Shown here: positions 35,732 through 46,135 of the stretch, in pieces | Layout: each line of letters starts with the position of its first letter | Position numbering within the stretch: position 1 is the stretch's first letter | Source: Adineta steineri | Lineage: Eukaryota > Rotifera > Eurotatoria > Adinetida > Adinetidae | Assembly (NCBI GenBank): GCA_905250115.1 | Contig: CAJNOI010000104.1 | Span: forward strand, 18,175 to 82,174 | DNA: 64,000 nucleotides | Reading direction: 5' to 3' | Notes under the pieces: generated by a model | Database searches by the model: none | Seen by the model: only the letters and a program-made list of their open reading frames with translations | What the model was told of the DNA's origin: nothing | Made by a program: the position numbers and the translations under genes

Positions 35732-37519
35732 AATTTTTAACTCGTTGAAAGATTGTTGCCTTGAAATTAAGAAAAATATGAATTTGAGTGTCAAAGAAAA
35801 GTTGGCTAGAGATTTGAAGTCTACAAGTTTCTAGTTGTTACTGAAATTCTAGTTCACATCTGTCATTGTCTTTTTTCGGACTATGTAAATAGAGATCTTT
35901 AACTATATCCAGTCAATTAATGATATCTACGAAAAGCTAGTAAAAAGTTATGGGTTGGAATTTGCTAAACACCTAACATTTTTTCTAAATAGAACAACAG
36001 TTCATAAAATGAATGATATTATTGGAATGGTATAAACTAAATACAAATAATATCCAAAGACGCTAGAAATCGGAGAGGAATAATCGAATATATGTATTAT
36101 GAATATGAATGAAAACAAATAATTAAACGAATATGTAAAGAGTATAGGCATTTATATTCTTGTTTTTATACGCTTCAGTGATATATGAATAATCGTTTTC
36201 ATTTTTTCTGCTTATATTTTATCTCATTAAAAAAACTAACAAGTAATTAAGCAGATGCGACAATAGATATTTTTGTTTTTCTTCGTGTGTAACACTAATT
36301 GTTTATAATTGAAGTAGATAGGAAAAATAAACGTGAATAATTGATCAATTATCTTAAACAAATAAAATAAACGTAGGTAGTTATATTCGAAAGCTTATAA
36401 TTGGACGATGTTTTTGTTTCATTTTATGTGCAATTATTTTGTGCAATAATTAGGAGAATTCTCAAAAATATTTATTCGTTAATAAACAAAAACGAATATT
36501 TTAGAAGTATTCTGGTATTAGTAGAAAGGAAGAGTTGTGTCATATGATACTTTTAAGATTTATGTTATTCAGATTCAGAAACTATTATTATATATAAAGC
36601 ACAGATTGATCGGTTAAGTTTTTGTCTTCTTTTAGGACTGGGCTCTTTGTAGGACTTTAGGAGAGAGTATATGAGCCAAAAATTACTTATTTTTAGAAAA
36701 AAATCATACGATGATGTTATGACTGAAATTCTTTTGAATAAAAAACAAAAATTCATCATTAGTGTAGAAATGGATGTTTTTGTTTTGATTTAACTTACAC
36801 ATCGATATATATATTTCACATTATATTAATGTATTTACCTTCGCAAAATCATGTATATTATTGATATAATATAATTGCAGTGCGCAAACAATGATAAAAA
36901 TGATACGAAAAAGAATATAAAATTAATCAAGCATAAATGAAAACGAACACAACAGAATGGAACAAAACAAAACATAAACAAATATCTTGAATTAAATGCA
37001 CGTGATTGATTATTTTAAAGTTTTTCAAGAGAATATTTTCTTATACATCAATGATAATTGTTATGTTATATAACCGTTAATACTGATAATAGTAAATATT
37101 AATTCATATAGTTAATGTTTTTTTTTATATCAAAGAAGATTCTTATGAAGTTATTTTGAATATATATATATATATATTATATTAAAAGAAATTTATGTTT
37201 AGATAATCATTTAAATGAAATTATATCTATTTATTACTATCATATTTATTTTTATCAATAAAATATGTTATATATTTAAAAGAAAAAGATTTTTATAAAT
37301 TAAATTTATTCGAATATTTAATTGTCAATGACAGTAATTGACTGTATCGCACCATCATCAATTTAACGTTTAAATCTATCGTCTATTGATAATCAACTTT
37401 TAATAAGTAGATGACAAGCAATATTTGAAACACAAAAATGTCTGAATTATGAATAATATTTTATATAGAAATACGGAACAAATATTAAATTGGTTGAAAA
37501 AAGTTTGATCTTATAATAT
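35732..37519. other. Gene-free AT-rich stretch
   Basis: Nearly 1.8 kb with no supported gene. A TA microsatellite lies at about 37160-37180. Contains the promoter of the minus-strand EGF/FG-GAP gene, but no element could be pinned down. Confidence 0.45.
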
Positions 37520-37745
37520 GCTGATAGTGGCTTCTGAGATTTAGTAGGTACAATGGAACGACTCGGATTTGAATGTAGCTCTACCTCCATTTCTTAATGG
37601 CCGTCATCAGTTTACAACAGTCAAGGCGGATCAATCAAGATACATAACGAAAATCAGATGGGTAATGAAGGCAGCAAACTCACGAATTAAGCAACCAAAA
37701 TTCTTTATTACCATATCTCGAACAATAACTTTCAATTGCATGTGC
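37520..37745 (+). pseudogene. Fragment of a Harbinger/DDE_Tnp_4-type transposase
   Basis: Translation gives a GF.DLVGTMERLGFE stretch with one in-frame TGA, then after a frame change NVALPPFLNGRHQFTTVKAD and QSRYITKIRWVMKAANSRIK. This order (DRGFRD, PPFL, QFTT.EA, SR..TKIRWVVE..N.R.K) is typical of the C-terminal catalytic part of DDE_Tnp_4 transposases, including the region of the last acidic residue. Only about 75 residues remain. Dead fragment. Confidence 0.7.
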
Positions 37746-37759
37746 TACTATTAACCATC

Positions 37760-37845
37760 TTGAGAGTGGGTGTGGGTGTAGGTGTGATTGCAGGCAATTC
37801 GGACCTGTTCGCTCTTACCCCACATTCACCCACGTCACACCCTCA
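37760..37845. repeat. GTGTGGGT/ACCCACAC hairpin 3
   Basis: GAGTGGGTGTGGGTGTAGG on the left faces CCCCACATTCACCCACGTC on the right, with a loop of about 40 nt. It ends 18 nt before the ATG of the Cys-rich ORF interrupted by the MULE. Confidence 0.55.
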
Positions 37846-37900
37846 ATTATTTAACAACATTCATGAATGCACTAATTCATCCTAATCTACAACAAAATGG

Positions 37901-37909
37901 TTTTGCTTT
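37901..37909. repeat. MULE target-site duplication, left copy
   Basis: TTTTGCTTT immediately before the element; the same nine bases follow it at 40246-40254. Nine bp is the usual MULE duplication length. Confidence 0.8.
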
Positions 37910-37919
37910 CGTGACACGT

Positions 37920-38105
37920 CAGTTACGCGCGCGACATTTACGCGCCGACATTTACGCGCCGACATTTGCGCGCAAGCGTCGTGCGCGTTCATGTCGTGTG
38001 CGCATACGTCGTGCGCGTAAATGTCGGCGCGTAAATGTCGGCGCGTAAATGTCGCGCGCGACGTATGCGCACACGACATGAACGCGCACGACGCTTGCGC
38101 GCATA
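37920..38105. repeat. MULE left terminal array with alternating palindromes (A-B-A'-B')
   Basis: Block A (about 37927-37967; CGACATTTACGCGC units) is reverse-complemented at about 38012-38058. Block B (about 37968-38011; GCAAGCGTCGTGCGCG, TTCATGTCGTGTGCGC) is reverse-complemented at about 38058-38103. The two palindromes interlock, so only one could extrude at a time. The GC-rich block stands out from the AT-rich surroundings. Confidence 0.75.
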
Positions 38106-38367
38106 ATAATTTTTTTCCCGTTCTGTTTTCATCTGATTGAATTGCTCATATGTATTGACACAAATAAAATGTTCTGTTAGTGAGATTGGATTAATTAAGG
38201 AAATACATAAAAAATACTAATGAGAATCAAAAGATTATCTAATTTTAACTTCAAACTTGCTTTTTGCATGAAAATGAGATTAAAACTAGACAAAATAAAT
38301 CAGATAAAAGTATAAACAGAAGGTATATATATATACATGTTATTTTAATAATTTCTAATATATAAAT

Positions 38368-39922
38368 ATGTCTATTATAAAATCATCCAAAAACTGTGAC
38401 CAACTCTTATTTGATGGTTATCGATATCGTCGTGATAAATTAGCTTGGCGCTGTGTTACAAATGGCTGCAAAGGACGTGCCAGTTATGATAAAGGAATTT
38501 ATACAACTTATCAAAATCACATATGTCGTGCACCAGATCCAGATGAAATTGAAAAAGTATTATATAATTATGAAATTAAAAAGAATGCGCAACAATCTCA
38601 TGATCCACCACGATTAATTATTCAAAATGCTCGTCTTAAAATATCATTAGATGCTGCAATTAATATTCCACAATACATTGCATCGCAACGTTCAATTCAA
38701 CGTGTTAGACGAGATAAAGATATTCCAACAGAACCTAAAACATTTGCGGATATTATTATACCATTAAATTATCAAGTTAATTCATTAAATGAGCAATTTC
38801 TTTTATATGATAATAATGATAATCAACGACGAATATTAATCTTTGCTTCAAAACAACATTTAGATTTTCTTAATGAATGCGAAAGTTGGCATTGCGATGG
38901 CACTTTTGCCGTAAGTAGTATAATTATAACTAAAGTAATTTTAATATGTTTCTTTATTTGCAGGTAGCACCTACTTTATTTGAACAAATGTATTCTATAC
39001 ATGGCTCAATACGTGGTAAAAAATTACCTTTATTATACTCACTTCTACCAAATAAAGATCAAAAAACTTATGAAGAATTGTTTGGAATAGTGGCTCAACA
39101 TGTTCAACGAAAACCTAATTATATTACCATCGACTTCGAAAAAGCAGCAGAAAATGCTTTCAATGTTATATATCCACAATGTGAAATTCTTGGATGTTTC
39201 TTCCATTTTAAAAAGTGTATTTGGAAACATATTTGTGTAAGTAAATTATTTATTTCAGTTTACCTTATTAAATAATTATTTTGTAGGAATTACATTTAAA
39301 AAACGAATTTCTGGAAAACCAAAATAATCGTCGAACTATGAAAAATTTAACAGCATTAGCTTTTGTTCCACCTAATAATGTTATTGAAGAATTTGCACGC
39401 ATAAAAGAAAATGCATCTGATATTCTAGATGGTAAGAAACTTTATATATTAAATTTTTATTACATATTTTTATGTTTTAGATTTAATTCTGTATTTTGAA
39501 GATAATTTTATTGGAAGAATAATGACTCGTAATCGCAGAAAAAATCCTCGATACAATATTAATATGTGGAATTGTTTCGAAAGAATCAACGAAGATTTAC
39601 CAAGGACTAATAATGCCATTGAGGGGTGGCACAACGCATTCCATGTAAGTGTAACTTAACTTCTTATTTTTGTAATTAAGTATTTCATATTTAGAATGTC
39701 GTCGGCGATCATCCTAGCTTATTTACATTTATTAAAGACATTGTACGCGAAGAAAAAAACACAACAATTGTTTGGAATCAAGTTCTTGCTGGCACACAAT
39801 CACAAACCAAACGCACAAAATATGATAAAATTGATCTTCGAATACGAAACATGGTCAAAGAATTTCATACTCTTTCAAGAAACGACTATTTTAAAATGGC
39901 CAGATCAGTGTTTAATTTTTGA
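38368..39922 (+). CDS. MULE transposase with FLYWCH zinc finger
   Basis: Five exons (38368-38910, 38964-39236, 39287-39431, 39481-39644, 39695-39922) join in frame to 450 residues. Residues 1-60 form a FLYWCH-type finger (KLAWRCVTNGCKGRASY...NHICRAP). The MULE catalytic domain shows CDGTF (Asp178), ITIDFEKA (Asp238) and NNAIEGWHNAFH (Glu368), the expected DDE triad; CFFHFKKCIWKHI between them fits the C/H motif of the insertion region. It should cut and paste the element by binding the terminal arrays. There is no lesion. The tiny introns match host genes, so it is expressed by the host splicing machinery. Confidence 0.9.
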
Positions 39923-40127
39923 ATAACTACATTCTTTATTCTCAATTATTGTTTACTTAGTGTATTTGTTTGTTTATCGTAAATAAATAATATTTATCTC
40001 TGTTAATAGTTAATATCAATATATTTTTTGAAATTGAGAATTATTTTTCTATCAGCAGTTAAACATAAATTTCTGCCCGTTCATAATTCAAATTAAATTT
40101 AAGAAAAAAATAGTGTATCATCTTTTT

Positions 40128-40245
40128 CTCAATTCGCGCGCAAGTGTCTATACGCTCAACTGTCGGGCGCGTAAATGTCATGCGCGTAAATGTCGTCGCG
40201 TAAGTGTCGCGCGCGCAAATGTATGCGCGTAACTGTCGGTCAATC
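40128..40245. repeat. MULE right terminal array
   Basis: Several GCGCGTAAATGTC / GCGCGCAAATGT units in direct orientation ending in the inverted core GCGCGTAACTG. Shorter than the left end and without the interlocked palindromes. Confidence 0.7.
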
Positions 40246-40254
40246 TTTTGCTTT
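40246..40254. repeat. MULE target-site duplication, right copy
   Basis: TTTTGCTTT, identical to 37901-37909. Confidence 0.8.
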
Positions 40255-40534
40255 ATCCACTTCTTATGGAAGTATACCTCATTGCAATATAAATAGTTCA
40301 TATGATTCACATTTAATTCAAAATCAACAAAATGTTTATTATGTTAGCTATCACGTCTGTGATAAGTGCAATAATATGATATATTTTAATAGTGGACAGT
40401 CCTTCAAGTGTAGTTCATGTAGTCGTTTGTGTTGCATTGAATGTCTACGCTCCTCCTTTATTTCTTCTGTTTCTGTTTATCATCAATGCGAGTACTGTTC
40501 ACTCGATACTACTTTTAACATGAGACATTTTTAA

Positions 40535-41396
40535 TAATATGCAAATTTCTAGTCATCGCTTTATATTGCTGATCTTCTCTGTCTTATACTATGTCAGACT
40601 AACTACTTATTTATATTTTTTTCTTCTACAACATTTATTCATTTCCTCAGAATTTAATAAAATATCTAAACTAATATTATTGGATAGTATTTTAGAATAT
40701 TGTTTTAAAAACGAATCATGATATCTTTGAAGTGTCATAGAAAAGCTCTACAATGATAGACCATTAAAAACTAAAGATTTTCATGTTTGAAAAGCTCGGA
40801 AAATCTATAAAATATTTTTAGAAATATTTGTTTTTACACAATCCTTATCATAAGACTGAGTTTCTACATTTCTCCCACAAGTCTAATGAGAATTATACTA
40901 TTACCCCATGTGGAATAAATGTATACAAAAAATTTTCTTAGCTAGGTTTGTGTGCAAAATAAGGAATTCATAATTTTGACCTAAACTTTTTAGATTAGTC
41001 TAGACTAATAGGATCGATTTTAGGCTATCTGTTGATGAAGCAATCACCGAAAATCAATGTACCAAACACTCAAAAAATTTGTTCTCCGAAACAGGGTGTG
41101 GGTGTGCGTATGGATCTGGATTCTGTTTCCACCCAGCACCCATTTACATCCACATCCACCCTTAGCGTCAGAAAAATATACTAGTAAAAATGGTGGATGA
41201 GTGCTAGTAGACATATCGTAACTACTTCACATCCTCGAATTCGTGATATGCGAATAAAATCCACACTTTCATCTTCGAGACTAAAAGTCATTTCTAATAT
41301 TCTTTATTCAAATATCTGATTATTTTGAAGATAGGCGAAAGAAAAGCATTGAATACAAATAGAAAGTGAGATGATTTTATTTCAATATGAAAATAA
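40535..41396. other. Intergenic with hairpin 4
   Basis: No gene supported. At 41094-41163 GGGTGTGGGTGTGCG faces CATCCACATCCACCC around a loop that also holds CACCCAGCACCC. Confidence 0.45.
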
Positions 41397-43352
41397 TTAA
41401 TACCAAATAGATAAAGTTGATGGATAACCATACGTTTTAAAAATATTTTTATCATCTTTTAAATTTGCATACAGAATAAACCAATCATACAATTGCTTAT
41501 CATTAAAAATAAGCTCCCTATGTGTACTAAATAATTGTGTTGTAACATGAATCAATTTTGACCATAAACAATTATTCTTTTTATGAATATCATATCGATT
41601 ACTAAGAATATTCAAACAATTCATAAATGAAGATTTGTTGTCTGGAAGATTTAATTCGAGATATTTAACATTGGGAAATTGATGAGCAAGTTCTAACATT
41701 TCTTTATCATTTGTTAAAGAACGTTCAACAATTAAATGATCAATTGACGGTTGAACTATCGAATTCATTGTCAAAGTAGCTACAAAATTATTTTATCAAT
41801 AATTATCTCTTTTAATAAAAGATACTTACCTAATTCCCTTGAGAGAATTAATTTATGAATACGTAATGGTAACTTAATATCAATTGATAAAGAAGTGAGC
41901 ATTTTATAAGAATAACGAAATTCTGTATTTAATGGAGAAAAGTCATGTCCCTCTGTAATTACTGCATATCTCCTATATTCATATCTTTTGACTTCTGATG
42001 ATACTGGTAGTTTTGATCCAATTCTAACAATAGGTAATCGTCGTTGATCGTTTTTACTTGCTGGCCATGGTAATGAATAAATATGTATCCATTTCGAATG
42101 TTCCATACCATAAAATATCACATTCATTGGCCATCGATGAAAATCTTGGATTAATAAATCATCAGTCATTTGGTGAGTCATTGTATAATAAAATTGGCGA
42201 AGATATGGAAGATATTCTGTTAAAATTGATTCTATAATTGAACCATGACAAAATAATGGATCATATGTATCATGAATACTTAAAGTTAATACAACTAAAT
42301 TTGTCATATAAATAAGAATAGATTTGATATTATCAATCTTAAATTCAGTAGATGATTCCAACAATGTAAATTGAGTTAAATGAGAATATATTGAAGATGG
42401 ATTTTGACAAAGATGAGTGGCTAAAAAAAATATTTCAGTAATTTCTTCTACATATTTAACTTACAAGATATTTTTGTTTGAAATAATTCAATAATTAAAA
42501 TTTGAACATTTGGAATAAGACCATTTAATAATATATACAAATCATCAATAGTTTCAAGAACAAGATGAACATGTCGAAGATTTATATGACGCTTCAATGC
42601 ATAGGTTAAGGAAAGTCCATGATAGATTTCATAATGAATCGTATGAATAGAAACAAGATTTTCTTCGAATAGAAATTCATTTACCAACCTGTTACATGTT
42701 TTGAGATGACTCATTTCTAAACAGAACGATAGTATAGGATTTTATTTGAATAGAATTTCTTCACTGAATATACCAATATCCATATCAGGTTTTTGAATAG
42801 TTATATGCAAATATTTTAGTTGTGTTAGATGTGTAATATATTTATTAAGAGATTGAAGATTTTCTGTCGAACATTTAATTAATGTTAGACTTGTTAAATG
42901 AATAAATATTGATTGAATAACATTATCAGTTATGGAAGTAAAATAAGAACTTATTAGACAAGTAATATGTTTATTACTCAATATTAATGATTGTGGTCGA
43001 AGAGGATATTCATGATCAGAAAATAATGTTGATATATAAACGAATTGATCATTTGTTAATCCATCAAGTTTGATGTTTTTGAAATGATCATATGATAAAC
43101 GATGAAGTCGTAATTCACAATTTGAAGGTGTATGAAATGCACGAAGAATATCAGTTGTCGACAAATAATGATAAATGAAAAGTAACATTTCATTTGGTAA
43201 ATCAAGTAAAGAAGTTACCGTACGATGAATATGTTTCAGTGGTGATGATTCAAATTCTATCAAAGAAAATAATAAATCAATTTTTAAATAGTAAGATTAA
43301 ATATATAATACTTACCAATATTGTCAAGAGCACGTTTCATATTATTATTCAT
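41397..43352 (-). CDS. F-box/leucine-rich-repeat-like protein (second)
   Basis: Five exons (43352-43316, 43256-42774, 42716-42465, 42420-41830, 41779-41397) join in frame to 581 residues. The F-box lies at about residues 28-65 (LLDLPNEMLLFIYHYLSTTD) and should bind SKP1. It is followed by leucine-rich segments (LTSLTLIKCSTENLQSL, RHVHLVLETIDDLY, YLPYLRQFYYTM, FPNVKYLELNLP). The two introns around 42745 and 42440 are only 57 and 44 bp. The first exon is only 37 nt, supported by a GTAAGT donor and correct phase. It shares family layout with the gene at 23945-26177 but not close sequence, so it is an old paralogue. Confidence 0.85.
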
Positions 43353-44514
43353 TTTAGTTTTTCACTTAGAAATATTAATTAAACAACCATTATATATATA
43401 TATGCGTCATAAAAACAAGAAGTTGCCTAGTCATTGTATGCGTACATACGATGACCTGAGAATTGTATGTTTTTGAAAATAACAATCGAAGATAATTGGT
43501 GCAATATCTATGACAGAGAAAAGTCAAGTAATAAACAAAACGATATTTGTTTTTCTGGAGAATTATTAAGAGCATTTTGAACAAGTTCTATTCTTTCTTT
43601 CTATCTTGTAGAGATGTGAACATTAATAATCTTCTTTCGAACACATTGACAAAGATAAGTAGAGGTCTCTTAGTAGTAAATTTGGTCATGTGTTGCCGTG
43701 CATTTATTTTTCAAATTAAATCAAATTATTGAATAAAAAATTTGAAACGAACCGGCTCGATATTATGTTTAATATGAATATTGAAGGATACTCAAAAATA
43801 TATAAATCGTGATTACAATGCTAAACTTTGTACCGCATTTCGTAGTTGTATGAACTTGAATACTATCTACTTGAAGGTGTGAGTAAGAGACGGATATATT
43901 ACCCACACCCAATGTTTTGTAGTCTGATGTACTAGTTTAAATAATATAAGTAGAAAGAGACGATTCAATTCGAACACACATTCTAGATATCCCTCAGCTA
44001 TCATTTAGTCACAGTTGAATTATGTGATAGACTAATCAAATTATACGATAAAAATCAATTAAACAAATAATCAAAGTTTTGTGAAAATTCTGTAGCAGAA
44101 CTTAAATTTAAAGCAGATTTCTAGAACAGAATGATCTAAACAAGTTTCTAAAGCATCGTAACTATCTCCGATAATGTTTCAGATTTGTCCGTATCATTAC
44201 GGACGATATTTTATAGAGTTCAACTCGTTATGCACATCACCTGACCTGACGTTTGCGTATGGAAAGGTCAAAATTTGCCGTCAGATGTCGAATCTAACTT
44301 TCATTTCTCGCTTTTCGTATTCTGCTCCCTTGTCTGAACGAAATGACCGAACAAAACAGACTAGACTAGACACGATGGGATATCAATAAATACTGCATAT
44401 AGTTACTACAAAATGAGTATCTTTGTTCTGAATTTCGACTTAAAAAAAATATTCATTTCATTCATTGATGTTTCTATGCTGTTCTTTTCTACTCTCTCAA
44501 AATCTCTATTCTAG
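43353..44514. other. Intergenic upstream of the homeobox exons; hairpin 5
   Basis: Hairpin at 43872-43911 (TTGAAGGTGTGAGTAAG ... TTACCCACACCC). A 71-codon ORF at 44174-44389 is not convincing but could hold an N-terminal homeobox-gene exon; the upstream exon must end in phase 1 and was not identified. Confidence 0.4.
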
Positions 44515-44988
44515 TGATCAATTTGACACGTGAAGAATTCAAACGATTTCGTACAAACTTTACTCAACACCAACTATCAGGTATAATATTTAATTTTTCT
44601 TAATAAATAAGTTCTGTTAAATTTGATTTGAACAGAATTAGAAAAAGAATTTCGTTTTTCAAAATATTTATGTCGTCGAAGACGTATCGAAATTGCTCAT
44701 TCACTTGTTTTAACTGAACTGTAAATATTTATATCTTATCTAGTTTTATTTTATATTTCCCATTGTTTTCTTTTAGCCAAATCAAAATTTGGTTTCAAGG
44801 TCGGTTAGTTTCTAAATTCTATCTTTTGTTTGAGAAAAAAAAATTTAATTTTTCATAGAAGAATGCAATGCAAAAAAGACAATTTCTACGCAAACGTAAT
44901 ACCTAAAGTATCTGATCGATTAACAACTGCAACAATGTCATCACCTAATCTTATAAAAAAAGAAGAGCCTGAAATAGAGGCAACTTGA
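44515..44988 (+). CDS. Divergent ANTP/Hox-type homeobox gene, 3' exons
   Basis: Four exons (44515-44580, 44636-44720, 44777-44803, 44859-44988) join in phase. They give a homeodomain from [16 protein letters not shown] through [16 protein letters not shown] and LTELQIKIWFQ to GRRMQCKKD, then about 35 residues ending IEAT. Helix 1 and the KYLCR..R.EIA stretch are close to Hox2/Hox3-type domains by family knowledge. The recognition helix reads WFQGRR where homeodomains have WFQNRR: the invariant Asn51 is Gly, and the usual Lys of RRMK is Gln. There are two introns within the domain. The N-terminus and start codon were not found, so the gene is partial here. It is either a derived factor with altered DNA contact or an early pseudogene. 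Confidence 0.8.
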
Positions 44989-46135
44989 GAGTTTAGGTGG
45001 TCATATGTAATAATAAACATCATATTTCATGTTCACATTCATATCTTCTGATATTATTTGTTTAACTATGTATACAAATCTATAAAACTGATTTCCTGTA
45101 ACACACTACTATTATTAAATAAAACATCTAAACTGTACACATAAAGATCGTCAGTTGCATTTTACAATTCACATTTTTGGATAACCATGAATGTGGCATA
45201 ATTTATGATAAAACTTTCATCACGATTGAGTGCACAAACAGCGAAACTATTCATTTCCAGACATATGCGTTATCATAATCAGTCTCATATATAATCTTAC
45301 ATAGGATAGATCTTAATATCAATAAAAGAACATGCACACAATACACTGATCAATCTAAATATAACGAAAGCAACAGACGAATTTCTGATTGTTATAAATG
45401 CAATCAACTTTTGCTGCCGAACATAGTTGTGTACTATGGTTCTCTTTCATAAAATCTCTGGAAAATATCCTATACTTTGTGCACATATGTATATTCGAGG
45501 AGTTTTTTTTGATTATGTTGATTTAAACGTGATTCATTGTTATTTTCTTTATTCTTTTTTAATGGTATTTATTGTTTCACGAGGTGTGCTGCTATGCTCT
45601 GTTAGTACCGTTGTTCATTGTATATTTTGTGGAATGTTTTGTTCTAAATTTTTTTGCAACGTGATAACTTGTTCTTTTTCTTTATGTTCGTGATTCGATT
45701 TGTTTTGTGATACGCCTCTATTATGTTGTTGAGATGATGTTCTCACCAACGAACGATTTTGATAAGATAGAGACGAATTAATTCCAATTTGTTCGACATA
45801 GTAACGACGATCGAGATTTAATGAATGATGCTGATGATTCAATGGTACTGCACATTAGTTATTACGCAAGAGTGCGTAGCATTTATCGGATTTTACATCA
45901 ACTATAATCTGAGTTTCTTCATTGTTCACAAACATTCGATAACCCTCGCTCATCATGAGCTAGTAAAGAAAATTAACTTAAATACGAAAAGAGTCTTTTC
46001 TCTTTCTTTAAAAAAAAGAGCAGTAATAATAACAATAATAATAAAGATAATAAAAGGTTAAAGAATGCATGTATACCTCGATAAGCGCAAGAGGAGGAAT
46101 AAATATAATTTTTCTTTCAGTTGATACGTTATAAA
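44989..46135. other. Intergenic between the homeobox gene and the ART gene
   Basis: A minus-strand ORF at 45615-45842 is Gln/Ser/Asn-rich and might be an exon, but no joining exon was found. A T-rich AG at 46120 just before the ART start may be a splice acceptor for an upstream exon. Confidence 0.35.

Larger units (their letters stand above)
37910..40245 (+). mobile_element. Complete MULE (Mutator-like) DNA transposon, 2336 bp
   Basis: Flanked by the identical 9-bp duplication TTTTGCTTT. The ends are inverted over the shared core CAGTTACGCGC (left at 37920, right reverse-complemented near 40234) and lead into arrays of GCGCGTAAATGTCG-type units (37920-38105 and 40128-40240). Between them lies one spliced transposase gene with no stop or frameshift. 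Identical duplications and an open gene point to a young and possibly active insertion. Confidence 0.82.
37863..40534 (+). pseudogene. Small Cys-rich zinc-finger-like ORF split by the MULE
   Basis: The 5' part is 37863-37909 and the 3' part 40255-40534. Removing the transposon plus one copy of the 9-bp duplication leaves one uninterrupted frame of 108 residues. The C-terminal half has four Cys pairs (CDKC, CSSC, CCIEC, CEYC), a RING/FYVE- or treble-clef-like zinc pattern. The ATG at 37863 lies just after a GT/CA hairpin, so the original gene may have been longer and the start may be an artefact. The short length and lack of introns are unusual for this window. Function unknown; at present the reading frame runs into the transposon end. 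Confidence 0.65.

Noticed and set aside
37788-38079. Arg/His/Ala-rich ORFs on both strands, and a CRISPR-like look of the repeats
   Set aside because: They cross the palindromic MULE end. The repeats are inverted and interlocked with no unique spacers, and the setting is a eukaryotic transposon.
40190-40534. Cys-rich ORF taken as a second gene of the MULE
   Set aside because: The 9-bp duplication places the element end at 40245. The ORF continues in frame with sequence left of the element once this is removed, so it is host DNA.
45427-45842. Overlapping ORFs on both strands upstream of the ART gene
   Set aside because: Neither has a recognisable domain or a joining exon. The minus-strand one is only low-complexity Gln/Ser/Asn. 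Left unannotated.
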